Of a DNA stretch of 64,000 nt, positions 9,069-16,945 are shown in pieces. The translations under genes and the position numbers were made by a program. The notes under the pieces were generated by a model that was not told the DNA's origin, did no database searches, and saw nothing but the letters and a program-made list of their open reading frames with translations. Position 1 is the first letter of the stretch. The number at the start of each line of letters is the position of its first letter. The DNA comes from Paraburkholderia ginsengisoli NBRC 100965 (GTDB lineage: Bacteria > Pseudomonadota > Gammaproteobacteria > Burkholderiales > Burkholderiaceae): the NCBI RefSeq assembly GCF_000739735.1, contig NZ_BBJF01000005.1, positions 62,001 through 126,000 on the forward strand. Reading direction: 5' to 3'.

Positions 9069-9603
9069 TTTTTGTGTTTCCGAAGCCCCGAATTACTATG
9101 TCGGCCTTTTTTTGGCCGTTATGTCTTTTGTGCCTCGCCGGAAACGCGATCCTCCGGCTACATGTCACCACTTGATACAGAGAGCGACTTTTTGATACAT
9201 CGCGTTACATTTCGTAACAGCTTGGGACGAATTGTATGAAGGGTAAAACAAGAAATCAATCCTTTCTCAAAAAAATATCTCAAAAAGATACATCAATTTT
9301 CGGTAAGTATTTCACAGCGCTGTAATAGATGATGCCAAGCGAATTTTTTCTCTTCTGTGAATTTCGTCTGATCCGTGAAATCCCTTGTAATACCGGCGCT
9401 TAGCATAATTGTCTGAGCAAAGCTCGAAGCGCCGGCGGGAGGCCGGAAATTCCATTTGAATAGAAAAGGGGCAGCGACGGCAGGCCAAATTGATGTAATA
9501 AATACCTCACTTTGGCACTGCTTGGGGGACACATCAGAGATGTAACGGGATGGTGGGGCCCCGGTTACAAACGGAGCCGCAATTGTAACTTCCTGCGTAA
9601 CGT
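9069..9603 (-). promoter_or_regulatory. Long AT-rich flhDC promoter/leader region
   Basis: This region is far richer in A/T than the flanking genes. It holds two exact TTGATACA repeats spaced 20 bp apart (9172 and 9192), a related AAGATACA (9285), an inverted repeat GTTAC-N5-GTAAC (9204-9218), a GCCGGA/TCCGGC hairpin (9137-9158) and a CGGCC-T7-GGCCG hairpin (9102-9118) close to the flhD start. flhDC promoters are integration hubs in other bacteria, so these are candidate regulator or RNA-structure elements. The frameshifted 3' end of the upstream transporter gene reads into this region. Confidence 0.6.
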
Positions 9604-10822
9604 CTAGCAGCCGGTCTGGCGCACCCGTTCCACTTCGAGACCGAACGCTGGGCGCAGACGCGAGCACATTGCCGGCGAACGCGGCGACCAGCCACAGCCA
9701 GCCGTGCAGGCTGCCTGACACGATGCCGCTGAAGTAGGCTCCGATGTTACAACCATAGGCCAGACGGGCACCATAGCCCAGCATCAGGCCGCCGACCACC
9801 GCCGCGATCAGCGAACGAGCCGGCACCCTCCAGACCGGCGCGTAACGGCCGGCAAGCGCCGCAGCCGTCATCGCGCCGAGGACGATGCCGAAGTCCATCA
9901 CCGACGTGACGTCGTGTGTCACAGGGGCGGCCAACGAGCCTGCATTGGCTTGAGTGGCCCAATACGGCCAGTTGGCCACGTCGATGCCGAGTGCCGCGAA
10001 GATCTTGGCGCCCCACAGTGCAAACGCCGACGTCACGCCCCAGGGACGGCCCGACAATGCCAAGGTGGCGAAATTGAGCAGAACCAGCGCGATCGCGCCG
10101 ACGAACAGAGGCCACGGGCCATGCAGCCACGGCGATGCGTGCGGTTGACGGAGCGGCTCGTTGACCAGCCGGCCATGGCGACGCCGCTCGACCAGCACGG
10201 TGAGCGACGCGATAGCGGCAAAAACGATCAGATTCAGGACGATGGCCCAGCCGGCGCCAAGCGACGTCACCAGCGAAAGCGGTTTGAGCGACGGCAACGC
10301 GGTCCAGAACGGCATATGCGCGGTGGCGACGACCGAGCCGACGATGAACGCCGCCAGCGTCACGAGCATGCGGGTGCTGCCGCCGCCCACCGTGTACAAC
10401 GTGCCGGACGCGCAGCCGCCGCCCAACTGCATACCGATGCCGAACATGAACGCGCCGACCAGCACGGACGTGCCGGCCGGGGCAACGAGCCCGACCACGG
10501 GATGGCCGAACAACGTGCCCGCCGCGAGCGCCGGAAAAAACAGCAACACGCCGAGCGCGAGCATCAGCATCTGGGCGCGCAGACCGGCGCCGCGGCCGTC
10601 GGCGATGAAGACCCGCCAGGCCGACGTGAAGCCGAACGCCGCGTGATAAAGCGACATTCCCAACAGCGCGCCGACGATGTACAGCGCCGCCTGGCGGCCA
10701 CTGACGGCTTGCGCCAGATAAATCGCGCCGAGCGCGATGAGAACGAGCGCGGCGCCAAGCGGTTTCGGATTGATGTCGAAACGGCGCGGCACGCGGGGAA
10801 GCGGAGTAGAGAGATCGGACAT
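9293..10822 (-). CDS. YeeE/YedE (TsuA-like) sulfur-compound transporter with frameshifted 3' end
   Basis: Membrane protein of the YeeE/YedE family (TsuA takes up thiosulfate). Paired motifs with the conserved cysteines are present: GIGMQLGGGCASGTLYTVGGGS and YGCNIGAYFSGIVSGSLHGWLW. The family normally stops soon after the last helix. Here the frame after GNVL (near 9662) becomes non-membrane sequence for about 120 residues until 9293. Reading one frame over restores RLRPAFGLEVERVRQTGC and a TAG at 9604-9606, an ordinary family C-terminus. A 1-base insertion or 2-base deletion near 9659-9664 has therefore probably extended the protein into the flhDC leader. The transport core is intact, so function may survive. 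Confidence 0.85.
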   Translation of the reverse strand: MSDLSTPLPRVPRRFDINPKPLGAALVLIALGAIYLAQAVSGRQAALYIVGALLGMSLYHAAFGFTSAWRVFIADGRGAGLRAQMLMLALGVLLFFPALAAGTLFGHPVVGLVAPAGTSVLVGAFMFGIGMQLGGGCASGTLYTVGGGSTRMLVTLAAFIVGSVVATAHMPFWTALPSLKPLSLVTSLGAGWAIVLNLIVFAAIASLTVLVERRRHGRLVNEPLRQPHASPWLHGPWPLFVGAIALVLLNFATLALSGRPWGVTSAFALWGAKIFAALGIDVANWPYWATQANAGSLAAPVTHDVTSVMDFGIVLGAMTAAALAGRYAPVWRVPARSLIAAVVGGLMLGYGARLAYGCNIGAYFSGIVSGSLHGWLWLVAAFAGNVLASAPSVRSRSGTGAPDRLLDVTQEVTIAAPFVTGAPPSRYISDVSPKQCQSEVFITSIWPAVAAPFLFKWNFRPPAGASSFAQTIMLSAGITRDFTDQTKFTEEKKFAWHHLLQRCEILTEN

Positions 10823-11147
10823 GGTAAGTTGACTGACAAACAGCTAATCAAAGGCGGCCCGAAGGCGGCCGGGGGACAGTTGGGGTTGGTGTGGCGCGGA
10901 AAGGCAATTAAAAAAGATAGCATGGATCGAGCGGGGGGAGGGACTTGCCGGTGAGGGGTTGGGAGCGTGCAGGCATGTGCGTGGGTGTGCATGTGTTCAG
11001 CCGCGTGGACGCCGGGCACTCAGACGTTCGCGCGCGACCCGAACCCCCAAGCGCGCACCCGCAGCACGGCGCTACCTCGGCACGGCGGGCATCGCTTTCT
11101 CGTTGGGGCGAGCCGAAGACGCGCCGTGCGTCTTGCACCGTGATCCA
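10823..11147. other. Intergenic region upstream of the YeeE/YedE gene
   Basis: About 325 bases with no credible gene. It carries the minus-strand promoter of the transporter and the end of the acetyltransferase gene. No clear palindrome or terminator was seen. Confidence 0.35.
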
Positions 11148-11684
11148 TCACATAAACCGCATCATCAGATCGGTGTCGTAAAAAACGCCGCCGACGTTCA
11201 GCCCTTCGACCTCGCAGCCGTATTTGCGAAAGCCGGCCGACTCATAGAGTTTGCGCGCCGCTTCGTTGCTGCTGTCGACCATCAGTTGAAGTTGCCGCAA
11301 ACCGTCGACGCGTGCCGCCCGCGCCAGCAACTCGTTGAGCAGCGCACGTCCAACACCGCGGCCAGCGGCCTCCGGCGCGACATACATACCGACGACCGCC
11401 GCCTTGTGCCGTTCCCTCTCGCGCTGGTTGCGCGCCAGCCCGACTACGCCGACCAGCGGCGTGTCGGCCGATAGAAAAGCGCCCAGCAGGAAGTCACCCT
11501 CGGCGGCGTACGCGCCCCGCAAGCTCGCATCATGCTGCGCCGCACCCTTCGCGAGCGCTTCCTCGTAACTCTGGCCGAACAATTCCGGGTGCGCCTTCAG
11601 CCCGCGCAGACGAAGCTGGAAATACGCGTCCCGGTCGGCAGGTCCGAGTTGGCGTACGAGTATTGCGGCATCGTTCAGGGACAT
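11148..11684 (-). CDS. GNAT-family N-acetyltransferase
   Basis: Predicted acetyl-CoA-dependent N-acetyltransferase of 178 aa. The acetyl-CoA binding motif A is visible (VVGMYVAPEAAGRGVGRALLNELL, with the RGVGRA loop), followed by the NEAARKLYESAGFRKYG block that forms the usual last strand and helix. I start at the ATG at 11684; an upstream in-frame start adds only six residues. The acceptor substrate is unknown. The gene stands alone on the minus strand. Confidence 0.88.
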   Translation of the reverse strand: MSLNDAAILVRQLGPADRDAYFQLRLRGLKAHPELFGQSYEEALAKGAAQHDASLRGAYAAEGDFLLGAFLSADTPLVGVVGLARNQRERERHKAAVVGMYVAPEAAGRGVGRALLNELLARAARVDGLRQLQLMVDSSNEAARKLYESAGFRKYGCEVEGLNVGGVFYDTDLMMRFM

Positions 11685-11785
11685 CTCTCGGCACCTCAGC
11701 ATGGATTGGCTTGCGCGAGTGACCGGAGCGACGCGCTCGATGCCCGAGCTTGTCTTCCTGTAGCACGCGAAGGCTTTGGAAAGGT

Positions 11786-12646
11786 CTAGTGCTCCGATCC
11801 GGCGCGCTGGCTTTCGGCAAACTCACGCAATGCAACCGCGGTTTGTTGATCGGCGGGAAAAAACGCCTCGATTGCCAGTTCCGATAGGGTGACGTCCACT
11901 GGCGTGCCGAATACGGTGGTCGTGCTGAAAAACGACAGCACGCCGATCGGCGTACGCAGCCGCAGCGGTACGGCGATCTGGTTGACGCCGGTGTCGTCAT
12001 TGTCAGCCGCATCCGCGCCCGGCGGTGCGGGATACGCGGCCAGCTCGTCACGCAAGGCGCTCAAGGTCTCGTCGCCGCTTACGTCGATCTGGCGTTGCAG
12101 CCGGGCCAGCACATGTTCGCGCCACGCATGCCAGTTGACGATGGACGCTGCTATGCCTTGCGGATGCAAGCTCAGCCGCAACGCATTGACCGGCGGCTTC
12201 AGCAATTCGGGACTGGCGCCGCCCAGCAGCGGCGCGAGCGCATTGTTCGCCGCGATGATGGTCCAGTGCCGGTCGATTGCGAGCGCAGGGTAGGGCTCGT
12301 GTCCTTTGAGCACCAGTTCGACGGCCACGCGTGCGGCGGCCAATTGCGGATCGGACAACGGACGCTCGCGGAACAGCGGCGCATAACCCGCCGCGACCAG
12401 CAATGCGTTGCGCGCCCGAAGCGGCACGTCCAGACGTTCGGCGAGATGCATGACCATTTCGCGGCTAGGCAGCGCGCGGCCCGATTCGACGAAGCTCAGA
12501 TGCCGGGTCGAAATGTCGGCCTCGGTAGCGAGCAGCAACTGGCTCATGCGGCGCCGCTGCCGCCATTCGCGCAGCAGATCGCCGACCGTACGACTGGCCG
12601 CCGACGTGTGCGAAGAAACCGTTTGCGCAAGAGAGAGTGTGTTCAT
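11786..12646 (-). CDS. XRE-family regulator with MmyB-like ligand-binding domain
   Basis: Transcriptional regulator of 286 aa. Residues ~20-80 are an XRE helix-turn-helix (LLREWRQRRRMSQLLLATEADISTRHLSFVESGRALPSREMV). The remainder matches the MmyB-like domain, a PAS-like fold thought to bind a fatty-acid-like ligand (WTIIAANNALAPLLGG, LRLSLHPQG, LRTPIGVLSFFSTTTVFGTP). The start at 12646 places the short polar N-terminus before the HTH. In this family the regulator often controls an adjacent oxidoreductase, but the neighbours here are an acetyltransferase and a toxin-antitoxin pair, so the target is unclear. Confidence 0.9.
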   Translation of the reverse strand: MNTLSLAQTVSSHTSAASRTVGDLLREWRQRRRMSQLLLATEADISTRHLSFVESGRALPSREMVMHLAERLDVPLRARNALLVAAGYAPLFRERPLSDPQLAAARVAVELVLKGHEPYPALAIDRHWTIIAANNALAPLLGGASPELLKPPVNALRLSLHPQGIAASIVNWHAWREHVLARLQRQIDVSGDETLSALRDELAAYPAPPGADAADNDDTGVNQIAVPLRLRTPIGVLSFFSTTTVFGTPVDVTLSELAIEAFFPADQQTAVALREFAESQRAGSEH

Positions 12647-12789
12647 GCCACCGATGATAGCCAAAGCGTCCGAGCAATCCATTACCTCGCAGGTAATCGA
12701 ATACCCCGCTGACGTCTACAAAATAAACGGGAGTACGAGAGCCGGCTGCAACGCGAGCATGCAGGCCTGACGACGACCGCCAATGCGAT

Positions 12790-13092
12790 TCACGCGGTTG
12801 CCACGCGTTGGGGCACGGCGTTGAGTTTGACGCCGAGGGCGCGCAGCAGTTTGAACACCGTGTCGAGGCGCGGTTTGGAGCCGGGCGCGAGCGTTTTGTA
12901 CAGGCTTTCACGTCCGAGTCCGGCGTCTGCTGCGACCTTGGCGATGCCGCGCGCTTTTGCGATGTCGGCGATGGCGGCGAGCAGGATGTCCGCGTCGCTT
13001 TCTTCGAGCGCTGCATTGAGATACTCGGCGATCATTTCCTCGCTGTCGAGGTAGTGCGATGCGTCGAACCGTGCCGTTTTGATCTTGCTCAT
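12790..13092 (-). CDS. HigA-like antitoxin (addiction module antidote, HTH)
   Basis: Antitoxin of a type II module, 100 aa, in the group annotated as putative addiction module antidote proteins. The C-terminal half is a Cro/C1-like helix-turn-helix (IAKVAADAGLGRESLYKTLAPGSKPRLDTVFKLLRALGVKLN). The N-terminus has the family pattern FDASHYLDSEEMIAEYLNAAL. It starts at 13092 with an AGAGGAAC ribosome site, and its ATGA overlaps the toxin stop. The order toxin-then-antitoxin is the HigBA arrangement. It should repress the shared promoter. Confidence 0.9.
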   Translation of the reverse strand: MSKIKTARFDASHYLDSEEMIAEYLNAALEESDADILLAAIADIAKARGIAKVAADAGLGRESLYKTLAPGSKPRLDTVFKLLRALGVKLNAVPQRVATA

Positions 13093-13394
13093 GACCGTTC
13101 CTCTCTGATTGCTGTCCACATTGTTTTGGCGTACTTGATATCGGCGGGCTGCGTGGACTTGTTGCCAGCGCAAAGCAGCAGATACACCGTGCGCCCTTCA
13201 CGCGCGTAGTAGACGCGGTAGCCCGGACCGCAATCTATGCGCATCTCGAACACGCCCTCTTCCAGCAACCTCACGTCGCCGAAATGCCCTCGCTCCGCAC
13301 GCCGGATCCGCACGAGGATTTTCGCCCTTGCGCGCAGATCCGCGAGCTCCGGCAGCCAGGTGTCGAACACCTCGGTGCGGTTGACCGTGTACAC
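13089..13394 (-). CDS. HigB/RelE-like toxin (addiction module killer protein)
   Basis: Small basic protein of the RelE/HigB superfamily, phage Gp49-like/COG3657-like branch. These toxins cleave mRNA on the ribosome. Core motifs are TEVFDTWLPELADLRARAKILVRIRRAERGHFGDVR and GPGYRVYYAREGRTVYLLLCAGNKSTQ, ending in the usual DIKYAK. I choose the GTG at 13394 (101 aa), which gives the family N-terminus. The ATG at 13460 adds 22 atypical residues and would place the operator-like palindrome at 13422-13437 inside the gene. The stop overlaps the antitoxin start by four bases. Confidence 0.88.
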   Translation of the reverse strand: MYTVNRTEVFDTWLPELADLRARAKILVRIRRAERGHFGDVRLLEEGVFEMRIDCGPGYRVYYAREGRTVYLLLCAGNKSTQPADIKYAKTMWTAIREERS

Positions 13395-13421
13395 CGGTGG
13401 TGTTCCGATCTGTTTGGTAGT

Positions 13422-13437
13422 GTATCCTCTTAGATAC
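13422..13437 (-). promoter_or_regulatory. Candidate toxin-antitoxin operator
   Basis: Perfect inverted repeat GTATC-N6-GATAC, 28 bases upstream of the chosen toxin start. Its place and symmetry fit a HigA-type autorepressor site. Confidence 0.45.
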
Positions 13438-13787
13438 GTCGTTGCAAGCGTAAAAACCATATTAATAAAGCGGCTCGCAGCCGCACCCCGTTCGTTGTCT
13501 CACATGCCGCGCCGTCACAACGTGGCTCCCAATTGCCACATGAGATTAGCGGTCGGCGCGCTTCCTGACGATTCAGCCAGATGGCTAATCCGACGTTCAA
13601 CGAACGCGATCAACACACGGGAAACGCAGTCGCAAAAAACGGCGCGCGTCCGCGACGGCGCATTCAAAAACTTACCTCCCACGTAATCGACGCAACGCGC
13701 ACGAACCGCCAATCTTCACTCCGAGCCCGCCGCATACGACGTGTCTGCCGAGCGTAGTGCTCAGTCATGCCAACAAGGAGTCTTGAG
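13438..13787. other. Intergenic region between TA module and NTF2-like gene
   Basis: About 350 bases with no supported gene. Short open frames on both strands lack ribosome sites and recognisable protein composition. Confidence 0.35.
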
Positions 13788-14156
13788 ATGAATGCGCATA
13801 CCGATCTGATCGACCGTTATTTCGACGCGTGGAACGAAACCGATAGCGCGCGCCGTCGCGAGTTGATCGCCGCGACATGGAGCGCCGACGCCGACTATCG
13901 CGATCCGCTGCTCGCCGGCACGGGCCACGACGGCATCGACGCGATGATTCGCGCGGTGCATGAACGCTTCCCGCAACACCAGTTTCGTCGCACGACCCAG
14001 GTCGACGGCTTCGCGAACCGGCTGCGCTTTTCATGGGAACTGACCACGCCCGCGGGCGACGCGATCGTCAAGGGATCGGACTTCGGCGTGGTGGATGCGC
14101 ACGGTCGTCTGCAGGCGGTCACCGGTTTCCTCGACGACGCGCCAGGCAGCGCCTGA
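13788..14156 (+). CDS. NTF2/SnoaL-like domain protein
   Basis: A 122-aa single-domain protein with the cone-shaped NTF2/SnoaL-like fold. The opening helix LIDRYFDAWNETDSARRRELIAATWSADADYRDPLLAGTGHDGIDAMIRAVHERFP is the classic family N-terminus, and the strands RLRFSWELTTPAGDAIVKGSDFGVVDAHGRL follow. The ATG at 13788 has a strong AAGGAG site and is preferred over a start seven codons upstream. Function within this fold (isomerase, hydrolase or binding) cannot be told from sequence. Confidence 0.88.
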   Translation: MNAHTDLIDRYFDAWNETDSARRRELIAATWSADADYRDPLLAGTGHDGIDAMIRAVHERFPQHQFRRTTQVDGFANRLRFSWELTTPAGDAIVKGSDFGVVDAHGRLQAVTGFLDDAPGSA

Positions 14157-14183
14157 GCTGCGCATTTCTTCACGGAGACGATC

Positions 14184-14648
14184 ATGCACGAGCCCATTGC
14201 CCCCACGCCCGATCGAAGCGTCATCGCGTTCACGCGCCTGTCGGCGGCGCTCGACGCGTGCTCCAGCGCGATCGCCGGCTTCGCGCTGCTGGCCGGCGCG
14301 CGGGCGTTCATGTTCATCGCGTTGCTGGGCTGGCGCGAGCCGGTGTTGGGCGGCGCGGGGCTCGTGCTGCTCGCGCTGGTCGGCTGGTTGCGATGGCAGT
14401 GCGGGGTTGCCGCCGCGGCGTCTGTGGACGTCGCGCGCGGCGGTCGTGAGCCGTTGCAACGCGCTGACGGATTGCGCGGCGGCGTTGCGATAGCGGTCGG
14501 CCGCGGCCAGCCGCGTTGCGCGGAGGCGCGCGACGTTGCTTGCTACAATCGACTGTCGCAATGCGATGCGCACGATGCACCGCGCGGCAGCGCCGTCGCT
14601 GCCGTCGCCCGCTCGCGATCGTTCGCGCAAGTGCGAATATCATCGTGA
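14184..14648 (+). CDS. Hypothetical membrane-associated protein
   Basis: Unrecognised. An ATG at 14184 with GGAGA upstream opens a 154-aa frame. Its first half has two hydrophobic segments (about residues 28-52 and 55-70), while its second half is Arg/Gly/Ala-rich and looks non-globular. It follows the NTF2-like gene by 27 bases in the same direction. The first half may be a real small membrane protein. The second half may be an out-of-frame tail or may not be expressed. A long minus-strand frame covers the same DNA but looks like a shadow. Confidence 0.35.
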   Translation: MHEPIAPTPDRSVIAFTRLSAALDACSSAIAGFALLAGARAFMFIALLGWREPVLGGAGLVLLALVGWLRWQCGVAAAASVDVARGGREPLQRADGLRGGVAIAVGRGQPRCAEARDVACYNRLSQCDAHDAPRGSAVAAVARSRSFAQVRISS

Positions 14649-14731
14649 GCGCGAGCGAAAGTGAAAGTGCATAACGCGACCCACCCCGACGACGAGCGCG
14701 TCGATCGGGACACACCATATAAGGAGACACC

Positions 14732-15196
14732 GTGCTGAAGAATCTGGACCCGCTGCTGAACGCCGATATCCTGCATGCGCTGCGCTCGATGGGCCATGGC
14801 GACGAACTCGTCATCTGCGACGCGAATTTTCCGGGCACGTCGGTTGCACAGGAAACCGTGCTCGGCAAGCTGCTGCGTCTCGACGGCGTGAGTTCGCCGC
14901 GAGCAATTCGCGCGGTGCTGTCGGTGATGCCGCTCGACACGTTCATCGAGCAACCCGCGTCGCGAATGGAAGTCGTGGGCGAGCCGCATACGATTCCTGC
15001 GGTGCAGCGCGAAGCGCAGGCCGAGGTCGACGCAGCGGAAGGGCGCGAGGTGCCGTTCGCGTCGATCGAACGTTTTGCTTTTTATGAGCGGGCGCGCAAC
15101 GCGTATTGCGTGATCGCGACCGGCGAGGAGCGGGGCTATGGTTGCTTCGTCTTCACGAAAGGCGTCCTGCTCGCCGCGGATACGCCGCGCACGTAG
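14732..15196 (+). CDS. RbsD/FucU-family sugar mutarotase
   Basis: A 154-aa protein of the RbsD/FucU family, which interconverts anomers of fucose or ribose before catabolism. It starts with LKNLDPLLNADILHALRSMGHGDELVICDANFPG, holding the conserved catalytic His and Asp region. It ends with FYERARNAYCVIATGEERGYGCFVFTKGVL, holding the conserved Tyr region. The FucU type is favoured by length and the C-terminal pattern. An AAGGAG site precedes the ATG. No fucose pathway gene is adjacent, so the physiological sugar is unknown. Confidence 0.9.
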   Translation: MLKNLDPLLNADILHALRSMGHGDELVICDANFPGTSVAQETVLGKLLRLDGVSSPRAIRAVLSVMPLDTFIEQPASRMEVVGEPHTIPAVQREAQAEVDAAEGREVPFASIERFAFYERARNAYCVIATGEERGYGCFVFTKGVLLAADTPRT

Positions 15197-15351
15197 TTCG
15201 TCACATGCATGCGTGCCGTGCGAAGTCGAAGTCCGCACGCGGTGACGGCGAACGCGAATCGCGCGCTCATGCTAACGTCGGGTCTGCTCGCGGCTAAGCG
15301 CTGCGCATGGTCCACGGCGGCCCATTGAATCCGACCACGGTGACGAAACCC

Positions 15352-15759
15352 ATGAGCTTCTCGATAGACAGTCTCGATCATCTCGTTCTGAATGTCGCCG
15401 ACGTGGAAGCCAGCGCGGCCTGGTACGCGCGCATGCTCGGTATGCAACGCACCGAGTTCGCGTCGCGCACGGGTACGCGTGTGGCGATGACCTATGGCAA
15501 TCAGAAGATCAACCTGCGGCCGGCCGACGCCGACACGGTCGCATGGTTCACCGGCCGCGAATCGGTGCCGGGCAGCGCCGATCTGTGTTTCGTGACCGCC
15601 GCGAGCCCGGCCGAGGTCAAGGCGCACTGGCTTGCCGAAGGCGTCGCGATCGAGGCAGGTCCGGTCGAGCGCGACGGCGCGCGTGGCAAGATGACTTCGG
15701 TGTATTGCCGCGATCCGGACGGCAATCTGATCGAAGTCGCGACCTATCCCGACGCGTAA
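15352..15759 (+). CDS. VOC-family (glyoxalase/bleomycin resistance) protein
   Basis: A 135-aa vicinal-oxygen-chelate fold protein. The first module opens with IDSLDHLVLNVADVEASAAWYARMLGM and the second ends with VYCRDPDGNLIEVATYPDA. The His, Glu and other putative metal ligands of the fold (HLVL, NLIEV) are kept. Such single-module proteins act as dimers and include glyoxalases, dioxygenases and fosfomycin-type resistance enzymes; the substrate cannot be assigned. The ATG at 15352 is chosen over an upstream start because it begins at the domain. Confidence 0.88.
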   Translation: MSFSIDSLDHLVLNVADVEASAAWYARMLGMQRTEFASRTGTRVAMTYGNQKINLRPADADTVAWFTGRESVPGSADLCFVTAASPAEVKAHWLAEGVAIEAGPVERDGARGKMTSVYCRDPDGNLIEVATYPDA

Positions 15760-15998
15760 CCGAAGCCTCGCCAAAGTCTGACGGAAGCGACAACCTTCAG
15801 TCTTCGCGATGCCTGTCCAAAGCGGCCATTCGCGGCGCGCCGGGACACGGCGTTCGTCTTCGCGACCCGGCGCGTATCGCGCCGCGCAATCCCGCCCGAG
15901 CTTGGAAAAGGCGGCCATTGCACATATGCTCAGGTGCAATGTGGGGAACTGCCGCTGCTCGAGCGGGTCTGCTGCTTATTCATTTACAGGAGTGCCTC

Positions 15999-16430
15999 AT
16001 GACGCGTCCCGTCGATTCCGGCGTTATTTTCGTTGCACGTATCGCCCTTGCCGTGCTGTTTCTGTGGGGTGGTGTGATGAAGCTGCTGGGTTATGCGGGC
16101 TTTGTCGGCTATCTGCATTCGAAGGGCGTGCCGTTCGTGCAGGTCGCCGCGCCGATTGCAACCGCGGTCGAAGTGCTCGGCGGCCTGCTGCTGATCGTCG
16201 GCTTCAAGGTACGTCCGCTCGCGCTGATCCTGGCGGTGTACACGGTGGCGACCGCGGTGCTGGGGCACGATTTCTGGAATGTCGTCGACCCCGCCTTGCA
16301 GCGCGACATGGTGATTCACTTCTGGAAGAACATCGGCATCGCCGGTGGTTTTCTGCTGCTGTTCGTGACCGGCGCGGGGCGCCTGAGCGTCGACGGCGCA
16401 CGCGCGCCGCGCGGCGGCCTCAGTCTCTGA
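15999..16430 (+). CDS. DoxX-family membrane protein
   Basis: A 143-aa inner membrane protein of the DoxX family with four hydrophobic segments. The conserved N-terminal block ARIALAVLFLWGGVMKLLGYAGFVGYLHSKGVP and the central IATAVEVLGGLLLIVGFKVRPLALIL are diagnostic. The end segment DFWNVVDPALQRDMVIHFWKNIGIAGGFLLLF is also typical. An ACAGGAG site precedes the ATG at 15999. Family roles include redox or quinone-related functions. It may be co-transcribed with the next small gene. Confidence 0.92.
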   Translation: MTRPVDSGVIFVARIALAVLFLWGGVMKLLGYAGFVGYLHSKGVPFVQVAAPIATAVEVLGGLLLIVGFKVRPLALILAVYTVATAVLGHDFWNVVDPALQRDMVIHFWKNIGIAGGFLLLFVTGAGRLSVDGARAPRGGLSL

Positions 16431-16496
16431 TGCGGCACGCGGTGCGCTAGCCGGTGCCGTCGCTTTCGATTCTGGGTGTAATCAAGGGAGCACATA

Positions 16497-16769
16497 ATGA
16501 TTCAAACTTTCGAGCAAACTATCGGTGGCAAGGTCACGCAGTTGTGCGCCAGTCTCGGCGAAGGGCCCACGCCGCATCGCGTGATCATCAGCCTCGCCGA
16601 TTCGGCGAAGACGCTGGTGGTTCTGGATGCATCCGGCTTCATCAGCACGATCAAGGCTGAAATCGAGGAGCCGGAGAAACTGATCGCCGACGCTATCACC
16701 AAGGCGCAAAGCGAAGGACTGATCGAACGCGCGATCGATACCGGCGCGATTCAGGAGGCGACGCTATGA
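16497..16769 (+). CDS. Conserved-looking small cytosolic protein, unknown function
   Basis: A 90-aa acidic protein with a good AAGGGAG ribosome site before the ATG at 16497. It has no membrane segment. It alternates strands and helices (VIISLADSAKTLVVLDASGFISTIKAEIEEPEKLIADAIT). I do not recognise the family. It follows the DoxX gene in the same direction and is closed by a strong terminator at 16852-16889, which supports it being an expressed gene. Confidence 0.7.
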   Translation: MIQTFEQTIGGKVTQLCASLGEGPTPHRVIISLADSAKTLVVLDASGFISTIKAEIEEPEKLIADAITKAQSEGLIERAIDTGAIQEATL

Positions 16770-16851
16770 GCGCAGCGGCGTCGGCGCGCTGCTAACTGCG
16801 ACCTGACGCCCGCTGCGTGACCTTGCAAACCACGTCGTCATCCATGACACC

Positions 16852-16889
16852 CCCCCCGCTGTGCGCAAGCATCGCGGGGGTTGTTTTTT
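16852..16889 (+). terminator. Rho-independent terminator
   Basis: CCCCCGC (16853-16859) pairs with GCGGGGG (16874-16880), followed by TTGTTTTTT. It ends the DoxX/small-protein transcript. Confidence 0.85.
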
Positions 16890-16945
16890 CCACGCACGTA
16901 CCGGCTATCACGGCCACGGCCTAACGACGCAACGACGCACAGCCC

